A stretch of 64,000 nucleotides of DNA from assembly GCA_965226855.1 (NCBI GenBank), contig CBDDEE010000024.1, forward strand, positions 1 to 64,000, given 5' to 3'. The first letter of the stretch is position 1, and each line of letters starts with the position of its first letter. The notes beneath the pieces were generated by a model that did no database searches, was not told where the DNA came from, and saw nothing but the letters and a program-made list of their open reading frames with translations. This stretch comes from JAUXJB01 sp965226855 (GTDB lineage Bacteria > Myxococcota_A > UBA9160 > SZUA-336). Position numbers and translations under genes: made by a program. Below, piece by piece: positions 25,250 to 34,682 of the stretch.

Positions 25250-25861
25250 TTAAACGAGGTCGGCGTGGACGATCTTTGCCCCTGCTTTGGCCATGGCGGC
25301 CAGGGCGCGATCGCCATCGCCCGCCCCCAGGTCGACCGCGCGACAGCCGTCCTCGATCACGTGCGTGCGGAAGCCGAGCGACAGCGCGTCCTGGGCGGAG
25401 AAGCGAACGCAGTAGTCGGTCGCTAGCCCGAGCAGCCAGACCTCGTCGACACCCCGACCCTTGAGGAAGCCGCCGAGCCCTGTGTCCCGCCGGTGGGCGT
25501 TGTCGAAGAACGTGCTGTAGCTGTCGACGTGGCGATCGGTCCCCTTCTGAAAGACGGCCTCCACGCGCTGCTCGTCGAGACCGGTGGCGAACTCCGCCCC
25601 TCGAGTGTCCTGCACGCAATGGTCCGGCCAAAGCGTCTGCGGCAGTCCGTAGAGGTCGATCTGGTTGCCTGGCCGCTTGCCCGGATGCTGGCTTGCGAAG
25701 CTCAGGTGATCGGCCGGGTGCCAGTCCTGCGTGCAGACGACGAGGGGGAAGCGGGGTTGGACTGCGTTGGCAACGTCGATCACGGCATTCCCGTCAGGAA
25801 CCGCGAGCGAGCCTCCGGGCAGGAAGTCGTTCTGCAGGTCGACGAGGATGAGGGCTCTCAC
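25250..25861 (-). CDS. pncA: Nicotinamidase
   Basis: 203 residues from GTG 25861. The cysteine hydrolase pattern is complete: catalytic Asp in LILVDLQNDF, metal ligands in CTQDWHPADHLSF, Lys in FQKGTDR, and the nucleophile Cys in LATDYCVRFSAQDA. It converts nicotinamide to nicotinate for NAD salvage. The start overlaps the stop of pncB, so both enzymes of the Preiss-Handler salvage step are made from one message. The position just after the IS and repeats shows no damage. Confidence 0.95.
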   Translation of the reverse strand: MRALILVDLQNDFLPGGSLAVPDGNAVIDVANAVQPRFPLVVCTQDWHPADHLSFASQHPGKRPGNQIDLYGLPQTLWPDHCVQDTRGAEFATGLDEQRVEAVFQKGTDRHVDSYSTFFDNAHRRDTGLGGFLKGRGVDEVWLLGLATDYCVRFSAQDALSLGFRTHVIEDGCRAVDLGAGDGDRALAAMAKAGAKIVHADLV

Positions 25862-27222
25862 GTCCGGGCCCGAGCTGCGAGGCGTGCGTCGATCTCTACC
25901 GGATAGGGGTCGGGGTCCACGAGGCGCCTCGTTCCGGCGGGAAGTCGGGCGAGCTGATCGAGCGCGCGTGCGCGAGACTCGTGGAGGGTAGGGGGCTCTT
26001 CGACAGGGCGTCCCGAGCGCAGAACCGGGGCGAGGAGATCCTGATGTGGCTCGTCTGTCTGGTCCGTGCCGAGCTCCACGTCGAAAATCAGATCCCGGAG
26101 GAACCCGCGTCCGCGGAGAAAGCGGCGCGTCTGCTGGATGCCCGGCAGGGTCGACTTCTCCGGGTCCGCAGAGTGCTTGACCGGATAGCTCCAACGGCCC
26201 GTCGCATCCCGGAACGCGCCGAGCTTGAACACCCCGCCAAGGGCGGGATCGCCGTGCGCGGTGGCGAGGCGAGTGCCGACTCCCCAGACGCTGATGGCGG
26301 CGCCGCGCTGCCTGAGCTGTTCGATCGCGTGCTCGTCGAGATCGTTGCTGGCCACGATCTCCGCCTTTGGGAAGCCACTCGCGTCGAGCAGCTGGCGCGC
26401 CGCCACGCTGAGCTCTGCTAGGTCTCCCGAATCGAGCCGGACGCCAGCGAGCTCGTATCCGCGCTCGCGCAGACGCTTGCCCACCTTCGCGGCCAGGCGC
26501 ACGCCCTCCAGCGTGTCGTAGGTGTCGACGAGAAAGACGCAGTTGTTCGGCATAGCCTCGGCCCACGCCTCGAAGGCAGCCTGCTCGCTGTCGAAGGCCA
26601 TGATCCAGCTGTGCGCGTGCGTGCCGCGTACTGGGATGCCGAAGCGCTTGCCGGCCAGCACATTCGAGGTCGCGGCGCAGCCTCCGAGGTACGCGGCGCG
26701 ACTGGCCGACACGCCTCCGTCCGGCCCCTGCGCCCGGCGCAGCCCGAACTCGAGCACCGGATCTCCGCCGGCCGCCAGGCAAACGCGGGCAGCCTTCGTC
26801 GCCACCAGGGTCTGGAAGTTCAGCAGGTTCAGGAGAGCCGTCTCGACCAGCTGGCACTGAAGGATGGGGCCGCGTACACGCAGCAGCGGCTCACCCTCAA
26901 ATACCACGGTCCCTTCGGGCACCGCATCGAGGTTGGAGTCGAAGCGCAGGGTTCGCAGCCCTTCCAGGAACTTCCGGTCCAAGAGTGGCCGGCCGTCGTT
27001 CCCCGGGAGCTCGGCGAGGTAGGCCAGGTCCTCGTCATCGAAAGACATGGACTCGAGGAAGTCGATCACCGCGGCCAGCCCCGCGGCCACCGCATAGCCG
27101 CCGCCGAACGGGTTCCTACGGAAGTAGAGGTGGAAGACCGCCTCACGCTCGCCCAACCCGGTCTCCCAGTACGCGTTGGCCATGGTGATCTGGTACAGAT
27201 CGGTAAGAAGGCCCTGGCCCAT
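25858..27222 (-). CDS. pncB: Nicotinate phosphoribosyltransferase
   Basis: 454 residues. LLTDLYQITMANAYW at the start, EFGLRRAQGPDGGVSASRAA in the centre and VRLDSGDLAELS with SNDLDE are the family signatures for substrate and PRPP binding. The phospho-acceptor His region GTHAHSWIMAF is present. It makes nicotinate mononucleotide from nicotinate and PRPP. Coupled to pncA by a four-base overlap; the first gene of the pair. The upstream SPFH cassette runs in the same direction 40 bases before. Confidence 0.95.
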   Translation of the reverse strand: MGQGLLTDLYQITMANAYWETGLGEREAVFHLYFRRNPFGGGYAVAAGLAAVIDFLESMSFDDEDLAYLAELPGNDGRPLLDRKFLEGLRTLRFDSNLDAVPEGTVVFEGEPLLRVRGPILQCQLVETALLNLLNFQTLVATKAARVCLAAGGDPVLEFGLRRAQGPDGGVSASRAAYLGGCAATSNVLAGKRFGIPVRGTHAHSWIMAFDSEQAAFEAWAEAMPNNCVFLVDTYDTLEGVRLAAKVGKRLRERGYELAGVRLDSGDLAELSVAARQLLDASGFPKAEIVASNDLDEHAIEQLRQRGAAISVWGVGTRLATAHGDPALGGVFKLGAFRDATGRWSYPVKHSADPEKSTLPGIQQTRRFLRGRGFLRDLIFDVELGTDQTDEPHQDLLAPVLRSGRPVEEPPTLHESRARALDQLARLPAGTRRLVDPDPYPVEIDARLAARART

Positions 27223-27261
27223 CTCGAAGCCAAGTCTATGCGGGTCGGCCCCGGATTGCTG

Positions 27262-28400
27262 CTAGGCGCCCGGCTCCTCGAGCGCGTGCCCGCAGCTCGG
27301 GCAGAAACGGGCGCCCGGTGCGACATGCGCCTCGCAGCTGGGGCAGGCCGTGGTGCCCTGACCGGCTCCGCACCGCGGGCAGAAGTTCGCCCCGGCGGGG
27401 ACGTTCGCCTGGCAGCCCGTACAGCTGGTCGCGGTCGCAACCGGGCTGCCGCAGCCCGGGCAGAAGCCCGCACCCGGCGGAATCTGACCGGCACATCGGG
27501 CACAGGCCGCGCTGCCCGGGGCTGCGCGCCGGCCGTCGCACCGCGGAGGGCCTGCGAGACCATGCCGGCCACGCCGGCGCCCATCCCCACACCGGCGCCG
27601 AGACCGACCCCGGCTCCTAGCAGGGAGCTGCCCTCTCCGCCCTCCGCCTCGCCGGCCACGCCCAGTGCGTGTCCGGCCTGATAGCGCAGGAAGTTGTCCA
27701 TGCTGCCCACGGCCGCGATGCCCGCCCGCTTGTCGATCATCTCCTGCACGTGATCGGGCGGCGAGATCGACACGATCTTGAAGTCGCTGACGGTGACGCC
27801 GTACTTCTCGAAATCTGAGATCAGGTGCGCTTTGATGCCCGCGCTGAGCTCGTTGTAGTACTGCGCGAGGTCGAGCACGCTGCGCAGGTGCTCGCCGAGG
27901 AAGTCGGCCACGTGCGTGATAATGAAGCTGCGAAAGAACGAGGCGATGCAGTCGGTATACAAGCGCCCGACGGTACCGGAGAGCGTATTGAGAAACACCT
28001 GGGGGTTCGTGATCCGGAACGAGAACATGCCGAAGGAGCGCAGCCGAACCATCGACAGCTCTTCGTCCCGAAACAGGATGGGCTCGGTGGTTCCCCACTT
28101 CTGGTTTGTGAAGGTCTTGAGGTTCAGGAAGTAAACCTCGGAGCGGAAGGGGCTCGTCAGCCCGGTCGGCAGCGACAGCACCTTGGTTAGGATGGGCACG
28201 TTCAGCGTCGACAGCGTGTGACGTCCCGGCCCGAAGGTGTCCAGAGCCCGTCCGTCTCGGAAGAAGACCGCGGCCTGGCTCTCACGGACGACGAGCTGCG
28301 CCCCCATCTTGATCTCGGCGGAACCGTCCGCCGGATAGCGCGACACGATGGTGTCGCCCGTCGTATCCAGACTCTCGATGACCTCGATGAACTGCGACAT
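27262..28400 (-). CDS. SPFH-domain protein with C-terminal zinc ribbons (YdjI-like), one-base frameshift
   Basis: From ATG 28400 (MSQFIEVIESLD) an SPFH/band-7 domain of the 'virion core protein' type covers about residues 20-240 (GRHTLSTLNVPILTK; FGMFSFRITNPQVFL; VTVSDFKIVSISPP). A Gly/Ala-rich stretch follows. A run of double zinc ribbons (CARCAGQIPPGAGFCPGCG, CTGCQ...CPRCG, CPSCE...CPSCG) completes it, but in the next frame. One extra base in the G4 run at 27518-27521 restores a protein of about 380 residues. In Bacillus subtilis the homologous YdjI with YdjG and YdjH recruits PspA to the membrane. It is the last gene of a three-gene cassette. Confidence 0.85.
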
Positions 28401-28405
28401 ACCGC

Positions 28406-28894
28406 TCACTCTCCGACCAGGCCGAGGATCGCGGCGCGGCGATCTTCGAGCCTGTGCTGCAGCCCTACGAGCTCGCCGCGAAGTTGCTCGGGGGCGGATG
28501 CTTCCCGATCGAAATCCGAGACGAGCGCTTCGATATCGAGGACCAGCTCCAGGTCCAGGCAATAGACCGCTTGCAGGGCGTCCTCGTCGTCCCACTTGAT
28601 CTCCGCGAAGAAGCCCGCGTAGCCCTGATCGGCGTGGCGCAAGGCGTTGCGCAGCTTCTCCGCCTGGTTGATGGTCTCTTGATAGGTGTCCATCTGGGGG
28701 AGCGGCGCCTGCTTGGTGGCGTGGTTGAGCTCCGAGCAGAGGCGCTCGAGCCGGGTCACGCCGAAGTCGCGGATCAGACGATCCGCCTCGCGACGGTTCT
28801 CCCGATCGAAGTAGCCGCGAAAACCGGGGACGTGCTGGACCAGCGCTTCGAGGGCGTTTCTCTGCTCGCGAATCACTCGATCGAGATCTACCAA
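28406..28894 (-). CDS. Hypothetical helical protein of the SPFH cassette
   Basis: 162 residues from TTG (VDLDRVIREQRNALEALVQH). It is almost wholly alpha-helical and charged, with coiled-coil-like stretches (YQETINQAEKLRNALRHADQ; PEQLRGELVGLQHRLEDRRA). There is no signal peptide or membrane segment. It lies five bases before the SPFH gene and 88 bases after the zinc-ribbon gene, so it should be their partner. I know of no named family for it. Confidence 0.7.
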   Translation of the reverse strand: MVDLDRVIREQRNALEALVQHVPGFRGYFDRENRREADRLIRDFGVTRLERLCSELNHATKQAPLPQMDTYQETINQAEKLRNALRHADQGYAGFFAEIKWDDEDALQAVYCLDLELVLDIEALVSDFDREASAPEQLRGELVGLQHRLEDRRAAILGLVGE

Positions 28895-28982
28895 AGCTGT
28901 GCTCCCCGTCCGTCAGCGCAGGTCAGCAGCGCCAGGTGCAAAGAGGTGGTTCGGCGAGCCGCGGGTCCAGCTTGAGGAGCCC

Positions 28983-30598
28983 TCAGGCGAGGTTGAAGCT
29001 CTTGGTCAGTCGCGCCGTGGCGGCGCTGCTCTCGACCCGAGCCAGGGGGAACCCCCGCACGCTGGAGCCCAGTAGTTTCCGACCCGGGTCCCAGTCCTCG
29101 CCCCTCCCGACGAGCGCGACGAGAGCCAGAAACGGCGAGCCCAGCAGGGGCTCGGCCTCCGCCAGGTAGCTGCCGAAGCTGCGGCCGTTCAGGCGGCGCG
29201 TGCTCTGGTCATCGTGCAGTGCGAGGAGGGCAAAGCGGGCGAGCTTCCACGCCTCGGCAGCCGAGAGCTCCACCCCCAGCGCGCTCGTCCGCTCGGCGGC
29301 TGCAGGCGATCCGGGTAGAGCTCGGGCTGGCGCCAGTTCACCCAGCCCGTGAGCTGGGCAAACACGTCGTCCAGCTCGGGGCTGCCGAACACCTGGCGCG
29401 CCGGCAGGAAGAACGTGCTCTCCGGCGGGTCCGTCTCCCGGAACTGCTCTGCCAGCGGCTGGGGGGAGACCGCGGTCAGCCAGTCCCAGACGCGCGTGTA
29501 GAGCGCGTTCTCGACCCGCACACGGAACGGAAACGCCCAGAACGGGAAGTAGAGCAGGCGCCGATCTCGGCCCGGAGCCTGCGCCCGCTCGGCCCGGTAG
29601 GCACGTGCCTGAAGACCCTCCGGAGTCACCGATACGCCGAGCCAGCAGGTGGGACAGAAGACAATGCTCTCTCTTGACGGCAGCTCCAGCTCCCAGCCGC
29701 AGTTTGGACACTGCGACGCGATCGCCCGGATGTCCGGCGGCACCAGCACCTGGGAGATCGGGCGCGGCGGCAGCGCTCGAAATCGCTTGGCCTCTTCCGA
29801 CGAAGGCCTGCCCGCGATCCCGTCGAACTGGCGATCGATCAGGTAGTGCTCGGGAGCAGCGTTCCGCCTCACGCAGGCATAGCTCATGTGCTTGTAGACC
29901 CGGAGCCGGCGCTCGCGCGTCGCGTCGTGAATGCGACTGATGATCTGCGTGTCGGCCCGAACGCGAAACGCCGTGCGATCCGGACGAGAGTCGAAGTCCG
30001 CAGCCGTGTAGGCATCGAGGAAGCGGGGCTCGCTTCCGCCGAAGTGAGCGTCGCGCATGAGCTGCAGCTCCAGGCCCCGGATCTTGAGCCCGCGGTCCCG
30101 CAGGTTGAAGTCGGAGGTATCGTAAAGGCGGGCCAGCTCCTCCACGAGGAAGGCCTGGAGGAACGACTCCTTCCGGCCGCGTCGCCTGCCCAGGATTCCC
30201 TGCATGACGGTCTGCTCGCGAACCTCGTACGGGGCGAAGAAGTCGATCGTCTCCACGAGCTCGAGCGAGGCACGCAGCTCCGCCTGGAACGCCTTCACCT
30301 TGGCCTCGACGAGCGCGGGGAGCTCCAGGCTCACGCCATCCTCGAGCCTGTAACGTCCGCGCAGGCGGGAGCGCAGCTCGTCCGACTCCCTCGCGATGAT
30401 CACGTCGAGCACCGGGAGGTTCCGTCCGGAGCTGACGACGAACACCTCGCCGCCCAGCTCGCGCTTCGAAAGCAGGAGAGACCCGCAGTACTCGCAGTGG
30501 AACGAGTGGTCCCAGATGCCAGCGCGAAACGGACCGCCGCACTCGCTGCACGAGCCCTTTACGACGAGCTCGGGATGAGACTCCTCGGACGCGCCCAT
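28983..30598 (-). CDS. Zinc-ribbon protein (YdjG-like), one-base frameshift
   Basis: From ATG 30598. The N-terminal TFIIB-type zinc ribbon is CSECGGPFRAGIWDHSFHCEYC (Cys pairs at residues about 17-20 and 37-40). A second, CPNCGWELELPSRESIVFCPTC, lies near residue 290. The middle is a large unassigned region. At about 29298-29308 the frame slips: LYPDRLQP continues as AAERTSALGVELSAAEAWKL only after one missing base is supplied, then runs to 28983. Full length would be about 539 residues. TFIIB-like zinc ribbons next to SPFH-zinc ribbon genes are the ydjG-ydjI arrangement. Probable role: membrane-surface assembly with the SPFH protein. Confidence 0.8.
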
Positions 30599-30620
30599 CC
30601 GTACCGGATCGGCCCGTCGT

Positions 30621-30659
30621 GCCTGGACCTGAGGCTGCGGCCCGAGCTCAGGTCCAGGC
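30621..30659 (-). terminator. Hairpin enclosing the stop codon of the LLM gene
   Basis: Perfect 13-base arms, GCCTGGACCTGAG and CTCAGGTCCAGGC, with a 13-base loop. The right arm covers the TGA at 30650-30648. It ends the minus-strand LLM oxidoreductase gene, 23 bases before the zinc-ribbon gene. Confidence 0.7.
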
Positions 30660-31581
30660 GTGCGCGACGGGCAGGACCTCCTCGACGAGGCGCTGTGTCT
30701 GCTCGCTGATCGCCCGGTCTCCCCGCGCGATCGGAATCAGCACGAACTTGAAAGCGCCGGCCTCTCGGTACTCGCGGATGCGGTCGAGAATGGCCGCGGC
30801 GTCGCCGACCGCGAAGTAGCTGCGGGGATCGGCTCCGCCCGGGAGTCTGCCCCGCGCCCGCGCGATTTTTTTCGACCTCCGGGTCGTCCCAGCTCCCGAA
30901 GAAGAACGGGACGCCGGCACCGTAGTGATCCGCGTCGATCTTGCGCCCCGTCTCGTCGGCAGCCTTCTTGATCGCTGCGACCACGGGCTTGACCTGCGCT
31001 GGAGACTGAATGCCGGCGAGCCAGCCCGTGCCGAGTCGAGCCGTGCGGCGGATCGCAGCCTTGCTGCTGCCGCCGATCCACAGCGGCAGCGGCTTCTGGA
31101 CAGGCTGCGGCGCGATGCTGGCCTCGTCGTAGTGGAAGTGCTCACCCTCGAAGCTGACACGCTCCTCGGTCCAGAGTCGGCGCATGATCTCCAGGGCCTC
31201 GTCTGCCATGCGTCCACGTCGTCTCGGGCTCCTGCCCGTCGCCTTCCACTCCGGGGCGTTGTCCCCACCGACTCCGAACACAGGCAGAAGCCGCCCGTCA
31301 CTCAGGTAGTCGATGGTCGCGCACTGCTTCGCGAGCAGCAGCGGGTCACGAAGGCTCACGACCACCGCGTTCATCCCGAACTTGAGCCTGTCCGTCGCCC
31401 CGGCCAGCGCCGCCATCGCGCTCATGGCCTCGAGGAAGGGCTGCGTCCCCGTCAGCCGGTCTGTTTGCCACAACGAGTCGACGTTGCTCGATTCCAGCAT
31501 GTCGACCCAGCGCCAGTACGCGCCGGCGCTCGAGAAGGGAAACGTCGCCGTCCCCACCCCGATCCGAACCTTGAGGCCCAT
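30648..31581 (-). CDS. LLM-class (F420/flavin) oxidoreductase, one-base frameshift
   Basis: From ATG 31581 (MGLKVRIGVGTATFPF). The luciferase-like TIM-barrel patterns are clear: SLWQTDRLTGTQPFLEAMSA, LLLAKQCATIDYLSDGRLLP, GVGGDNAPEW, KPLPLWIGGSSKAAIRRTA. At a run of seven T (30866-30872) the frame slips; with six, the protein continues as EVEKIARARGRLPGG and ends AHAWT, about 310 residues. Members use F420 or FMN to oxidise varied substrates. The substrate is unknown. It is followed by a hairpin over its stop. Confidence 0.82.
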
Positions 31582-31649
31582 CAACACTCCCCGACCCCGT
31601 CCCGGGCCCTTACCCCATGCTATTCGATCTTCCGAGCCGAACGCGAGCC

Positions 31650-31680
31650 GTAGAACTTGGGAACGGTCCCCAAGTTCTAC
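31650..31680 (-). terminator. Hairpin enclosing the stop codon of the carboxylase gene
   Basis: 12-base arms GTAGAACTTGGG and CCCAAGTTCTAC with a seven-base loop. The TAG stop of the carboxyltransferase (31679-31677) lies in one arm. Contains the motif also seen at 21432. Confidence 0.75.
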
Positions 31681-33233
31681 GGGCGGACGGTGTAAGAGCG
31701 GGGGCCGAGGTGTTGTTCCAGGTGGGGCTGGATCCATTCGATCCAGTTGCAAAGGGCCGGGCGGGTGGTGCGGGGGTCGATCAGGTCCGAGACGCCGAAG
31801 CCCTCGGCACGCGCGTAGGGGGAGCGGCGGCTCGCGAGCTGCTCTTCGAGCTCGCGGCGCTTGGCTTCGGGATCGGGGGCGGCGGCGATCTCGCGGCGGA
31901 AGGCGACGGCGACTCCACCCTCGAGCGGTAACGCGCCGGACTCGGCAGACGGCCAGGCCAGCGTGTGTCCGTACGGTCCGAAGTGTGCGCCGCCGGCCAC
32001 GCCGAAGGTCTTGCGCACCATGACCGTGGCCCAGGGGATGGTCGACTGCATGATCGCGAACAGGGTGGCGGTCCCGTAGCGAATCGTGGCCGAGCGCTCG
32101 GCCTCCGGGCCGATCATGAAGCCGGGCTCGTCGGCAAGGCTCACGATCGGCAGGTGGAACGTGTCGCACAGGTCGACGAAGCGCGTCACCTTCTGAGAGC
32201 CCGCCGCCGTCATGGCACCCGCGTAGAAGTAGGGGTCGTTCGCGAGCACCCCGACCGGCTGGCCGTTCATGCGCGCCAGGCCGGTGATCTGGCTCTGGCC
32301 GTAGCCTGCCGACATCTCGAAGAAGCTGCCTCGGTCGACGAGGAGCTCGATGATCCTGCGCATCTTGTGGGGCTTGCGGCGCTCCCGGGGGACGATGGAC
32401 AGGAGCTCTTCCTCGCAGCGGTCCGACGGGTCGTCGCAGCTCAAAACGGGAGCACGTTCCCAGATGTTTGTCGGCAGATAGCTCAGAAAGCGCCGGGCCT
32501 GCTCGAAGACGCCGCGCTCGTCGGGAGCCACGTTGTCGACCACGCCGCTCTTCAGGTGCACCTGCGGGCCGCCGAGCTCTCCCTTGGAGAGCGAGTGTCC
32601 CGTAGCGCGCTCGACGAGCGCAGGGCCGCCAACCATCACCTGGGCCGTGTCCCTGGCCATGATGGAGAGATGGGAGGCAACAAGCCGCGCGGCTGGAAGA
32701 CCCGCGACGGCCCCCATGGCACCGGAGACCACGGGCACCATCCCCATCGCACGCATCACGCTCATGAACCGCGGCGGTGTCGCTGGCGATTCGACGGTAG
32801 CCGCGGAGGTCGGTCCCCGTGCCGGGGCCACGCTGCCGCCACCTCCCTCGAGGAACCGAACCAGCGGCACGCGGTAGCGGCAGGCGAGCTCTTCCGCCAT
32901 CACGGACTTGCGGAAGCCCGCGGGAGAGGGCGAGCCCCCGCGCAGTGTGAAGTCTTCGCCGCCCACGGCGACGAGGCGTCGATCGATACGCCCGAGGCCG
33001 AGTACGTAGTTCGCCGGACTGAAGTCGATCAGCTCACCCCCGTCATCGAGCTCGGGCACGCCCGCGATCGGCCCCTGCTCCTGGAACGTGCCGGGGTCGA
33101 GCAGGCCATCGATGCGCTCGCGAATCGTCAGCTTGCCCCGCTCGTGCTGGGCTGCGACCGCCTCGTCCCCGCCCTGCAGAAGAGCGAGCCGACGGCGTTG
33201 CTCGATTCCGTCCACCTCGGGCTTCCAGCTCAT
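31677..33233 (-). CDS. Acyl-CoA carboxylase, carboxyltransferase (beta) subunit
   Basis: 518 residues from ATG 33233 (MSWKPEVDGIEQRR). Both crotonase-like halves are present: N-half with ERGKLTIRERIDGLLDPGTF and the acyl-CoA loop FTLRGGSPSPAG; C-half with ARMNGQPVGVLANDP, SLADEPGFMIG and FGVAGGAHFGPYG. It moves CO2 from biotin to an acyl-CoA (propionyl, methylcrotonyl or longer). No biotin carboxylase or biotin carrier gene is adjacent, so partner subunits are elsewhere. The N-terminal GSVAPARG stretch shows more divergence than in standard PccB, so acyl specificity is uncertain. Confidence 0.9.
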   Translation of the reverse strand: MSWKPEVDGIEQRRRLALLQGGDEAVAAQHERGKLTIRERIDGLLDPGTFQEQGPIAGVPELDDGGELIDFSPANYVLGLGRIDRRLVAVGGEDFTLRGGSPSPAGFRKSVMAEELACRYRVPLVRFLEGGGGSVAPARGPTSAATVESPATPPRFMSVMRAMGMVPVVSGAMGAVAGLPAARLVASHLSIMARDTAQVMVGGPALVERATGHSLSKGELGGPQVHLKSGVVDNVAPDERGVFEQARRFLSYLPTNIWERAPVLSCDDPSDRCEEELLSIVPRERRKPHKMRRIIELLVDRGSFFEMSAGYGQSQITGLARMNGQPVGVLANDPYFYAGAMTAAGSQKVTRFVDLCDTFHLPIVSLADEPGFMIGPEAERSATIRYGTATLFAIMQSTIPWATVMVRKTFGVAGGAHFGPYGHTLAWPSAESGALPLEGGVAVAFRREIAAAPDPEAKRRELEEQLASRRSPYARAEGFGVSDLIDPRTTRPALCNWIEWIQPHLEQHLGPRSYTVRP

Positions 33234-33278
33234 GCGGGGGGATACTAACGGCTCTGCTACTCTGCCGTCGGGGGAAGC

Positions 33279-34682
33279 ATGATGGCGCAGCTCGAGCAGG
33301 CCCACGAGGCGCTGGAGCAGGGCTTCGATCGAGCGTTCGCGCAGCTGTGCGAGCTTGCTCGCATTCCGGGTGTGTCCGCAGCGGGCTTCGACCCGTCGCA
33401 GGTGGCGCGTTCTGCGGACGCAGTAGCTGAGCTGCTGAAGGAGACGGGGCTTTCGAAGGTGGAGCTCCTGCGGCTCCGCGGCGCCCACCCCTACGTCGTC
33501 GGAGAGCGCGCGGACCACGGACCCGATGCGACGACCGTGCTGATCTACGCGCATCACGACGTTCAGCCCCCGGGGCGTCCTGAGCTGTGGGAATCGCCGC
33601 CCTTCGAGCCTACCTACCGCGGGGACGGTCGCCTGTACGGGCGCGGAGTGGTGGACGACAAGGCGGGGCTGATGCTGCACCTGGCGGCGCTGCGCGCGTG
33701 GCTCGAGTCGAGCTCCGAGCTTCCGACGAACGTCAAGCTGATCGTCGAGGGCGAAGAGGAGATCGGCTCTCCGCACCTCGCGGAGTTTCTGCACGCTCAC
33801 CGCGAACGTCTCTCCGCCGACGTGATCATCCTCTCGGACACTGCGAACCTGGAGACGGGCCTGCCCTCGCTCACGACGAGCCTGCGCGGTCTCGTTGCGG
33901 TGGACGTGACCGTGCGTGCCCTGGACCACGCGATCCACAGCGGCATGTGGGGTGGTCCGGTTGCAGACACGGCAACCTGTCTGGTTCGCGTGTTGGCGCG
34001 TCTGGTGGACGACCGCGGTGTGATTCAGGTGCCCGGGATCTACGACGACGTCGACGTGTTGGACGGGCCCGAACGCGAGCGGATCGCCCGCCTGCCGTTC
34101 GACGCAGCGCGCTTCAGAGACGAAGCCGGACTGGTCGCGACTGGAGATTTCACTGGCGAGAGCGAGTACTCGGTGTGGGAGCGTCTCTGGTGGCGGCCCA
34201 GTCTCGCGATCACCGCCCTGGAGGGCGTGTCGTTGCAGGGCGCTGCGAACCAGCTCATGGACGTTGCGCGCGCCCGAGTCGGGCTGCGCCTTGCCCCCGG
34301 TCAGGACCCGACCCGCGCCGCAGGGCTGCTCCGCGAGTTCCTCGAACGTGACCCGCCCGGAGGGGTGCAGGTGGAGACGCAGGTCGAGGCTGTAGCTGGC
34401 GGGTGGCGAACGCAGCCGCGGGGTCCGGCGTTCGACGCGGCCCGGCGGGCGCTAGCTGCCGGCTTCGGCCGCGAGCCCGTCGAGATCGGCTGCGGGGGCA
34501 CGATCCCCTTCGTGGGCCCATTCAGCGAGGTGCTCGGCGGGGTGCCGGCCTTGCTCCTCGGACTCGAGGACCCGATCTGCAACGCGCACGGAGAGAACGA
34601 GAGCCTCGACACGGCGGACTTCCGTCGCGCGGCGCGAGCCTCCGTTCACCTGCTCCAGGAGCTGGCTTCGCTCAAGCGCTGA
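33279..34682 (+). CDS. M20-family metallopeptidase (dipeptidase type)
   Basis: 467 residues. Di-zinc ligands: YAHHDVQPPG (His, with catalytic Asp two residues later), GRGVVDDKAG (bridging Asp), VEGEEEIGSP (catalytic Glu and ligand), ILSDTANLE and the C-terminal HGENESLD. A dimerisation domain lies between residues 210 and 350. Close to the ArgE/DapE/CNDP-like dipeptidases; the natural peptide is unknown. Starts 45 bases from the divergent carboxylase gene and overlaps the convergent DUF5610-like gene by 11 bases. Confidence 0.9.
   Translation: MMAQLEQAHEALEQGFDRAFAQLCELARIPGVSAAGFDPSQVARSADAVAELLKETGLSKVELLRLRGAHPYVVGERADHGPDATTVLIYAHHDVQPPGRPELWESPPFEPTYRGDGRLYGRGVVDDKAGLMLHLAALRAWLESSSELPTNVKLIVEGEEEIGSPHLAEFLHAHRERLSADVIILSDTANLETGLPSLTTSLRGLVAVDVTVRALDHAIHSGMWGGPVADTATCLVRVLARLVDDRGVIQVPGIYDDVDVLDGPERERIARLPFDAARFRDEAGLVATGDFTGESEYSVWERLWWRPSLAITALEGVSLQGAANQLMDVARARVGLRLAPGQDPTRAAGLLREFLERDPPGGVQVETQVEAVAGGWRTQPRGPAFDAARRALAAGFGREPVEIGCGGTIPFVGPFSEVLGGVPALLLGLEDPICNAHGENESLDTADFRRAARASVHLLQELASLKR

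Noticed and set aside
27262..28400. Phage-derived or defence role for the 'virion core'-like SPFH protein
   Set aside because: The name is historical; no phage or defence genes are near and the cassette matches the ydjGHI layout.
31677..33938. N-terminal extension of the carboxyltransferase upstream of 33233
   Set aside because: The extension has no family homology and overlaps the divergent M20 gene; the ATG at 33233 fits the family start.
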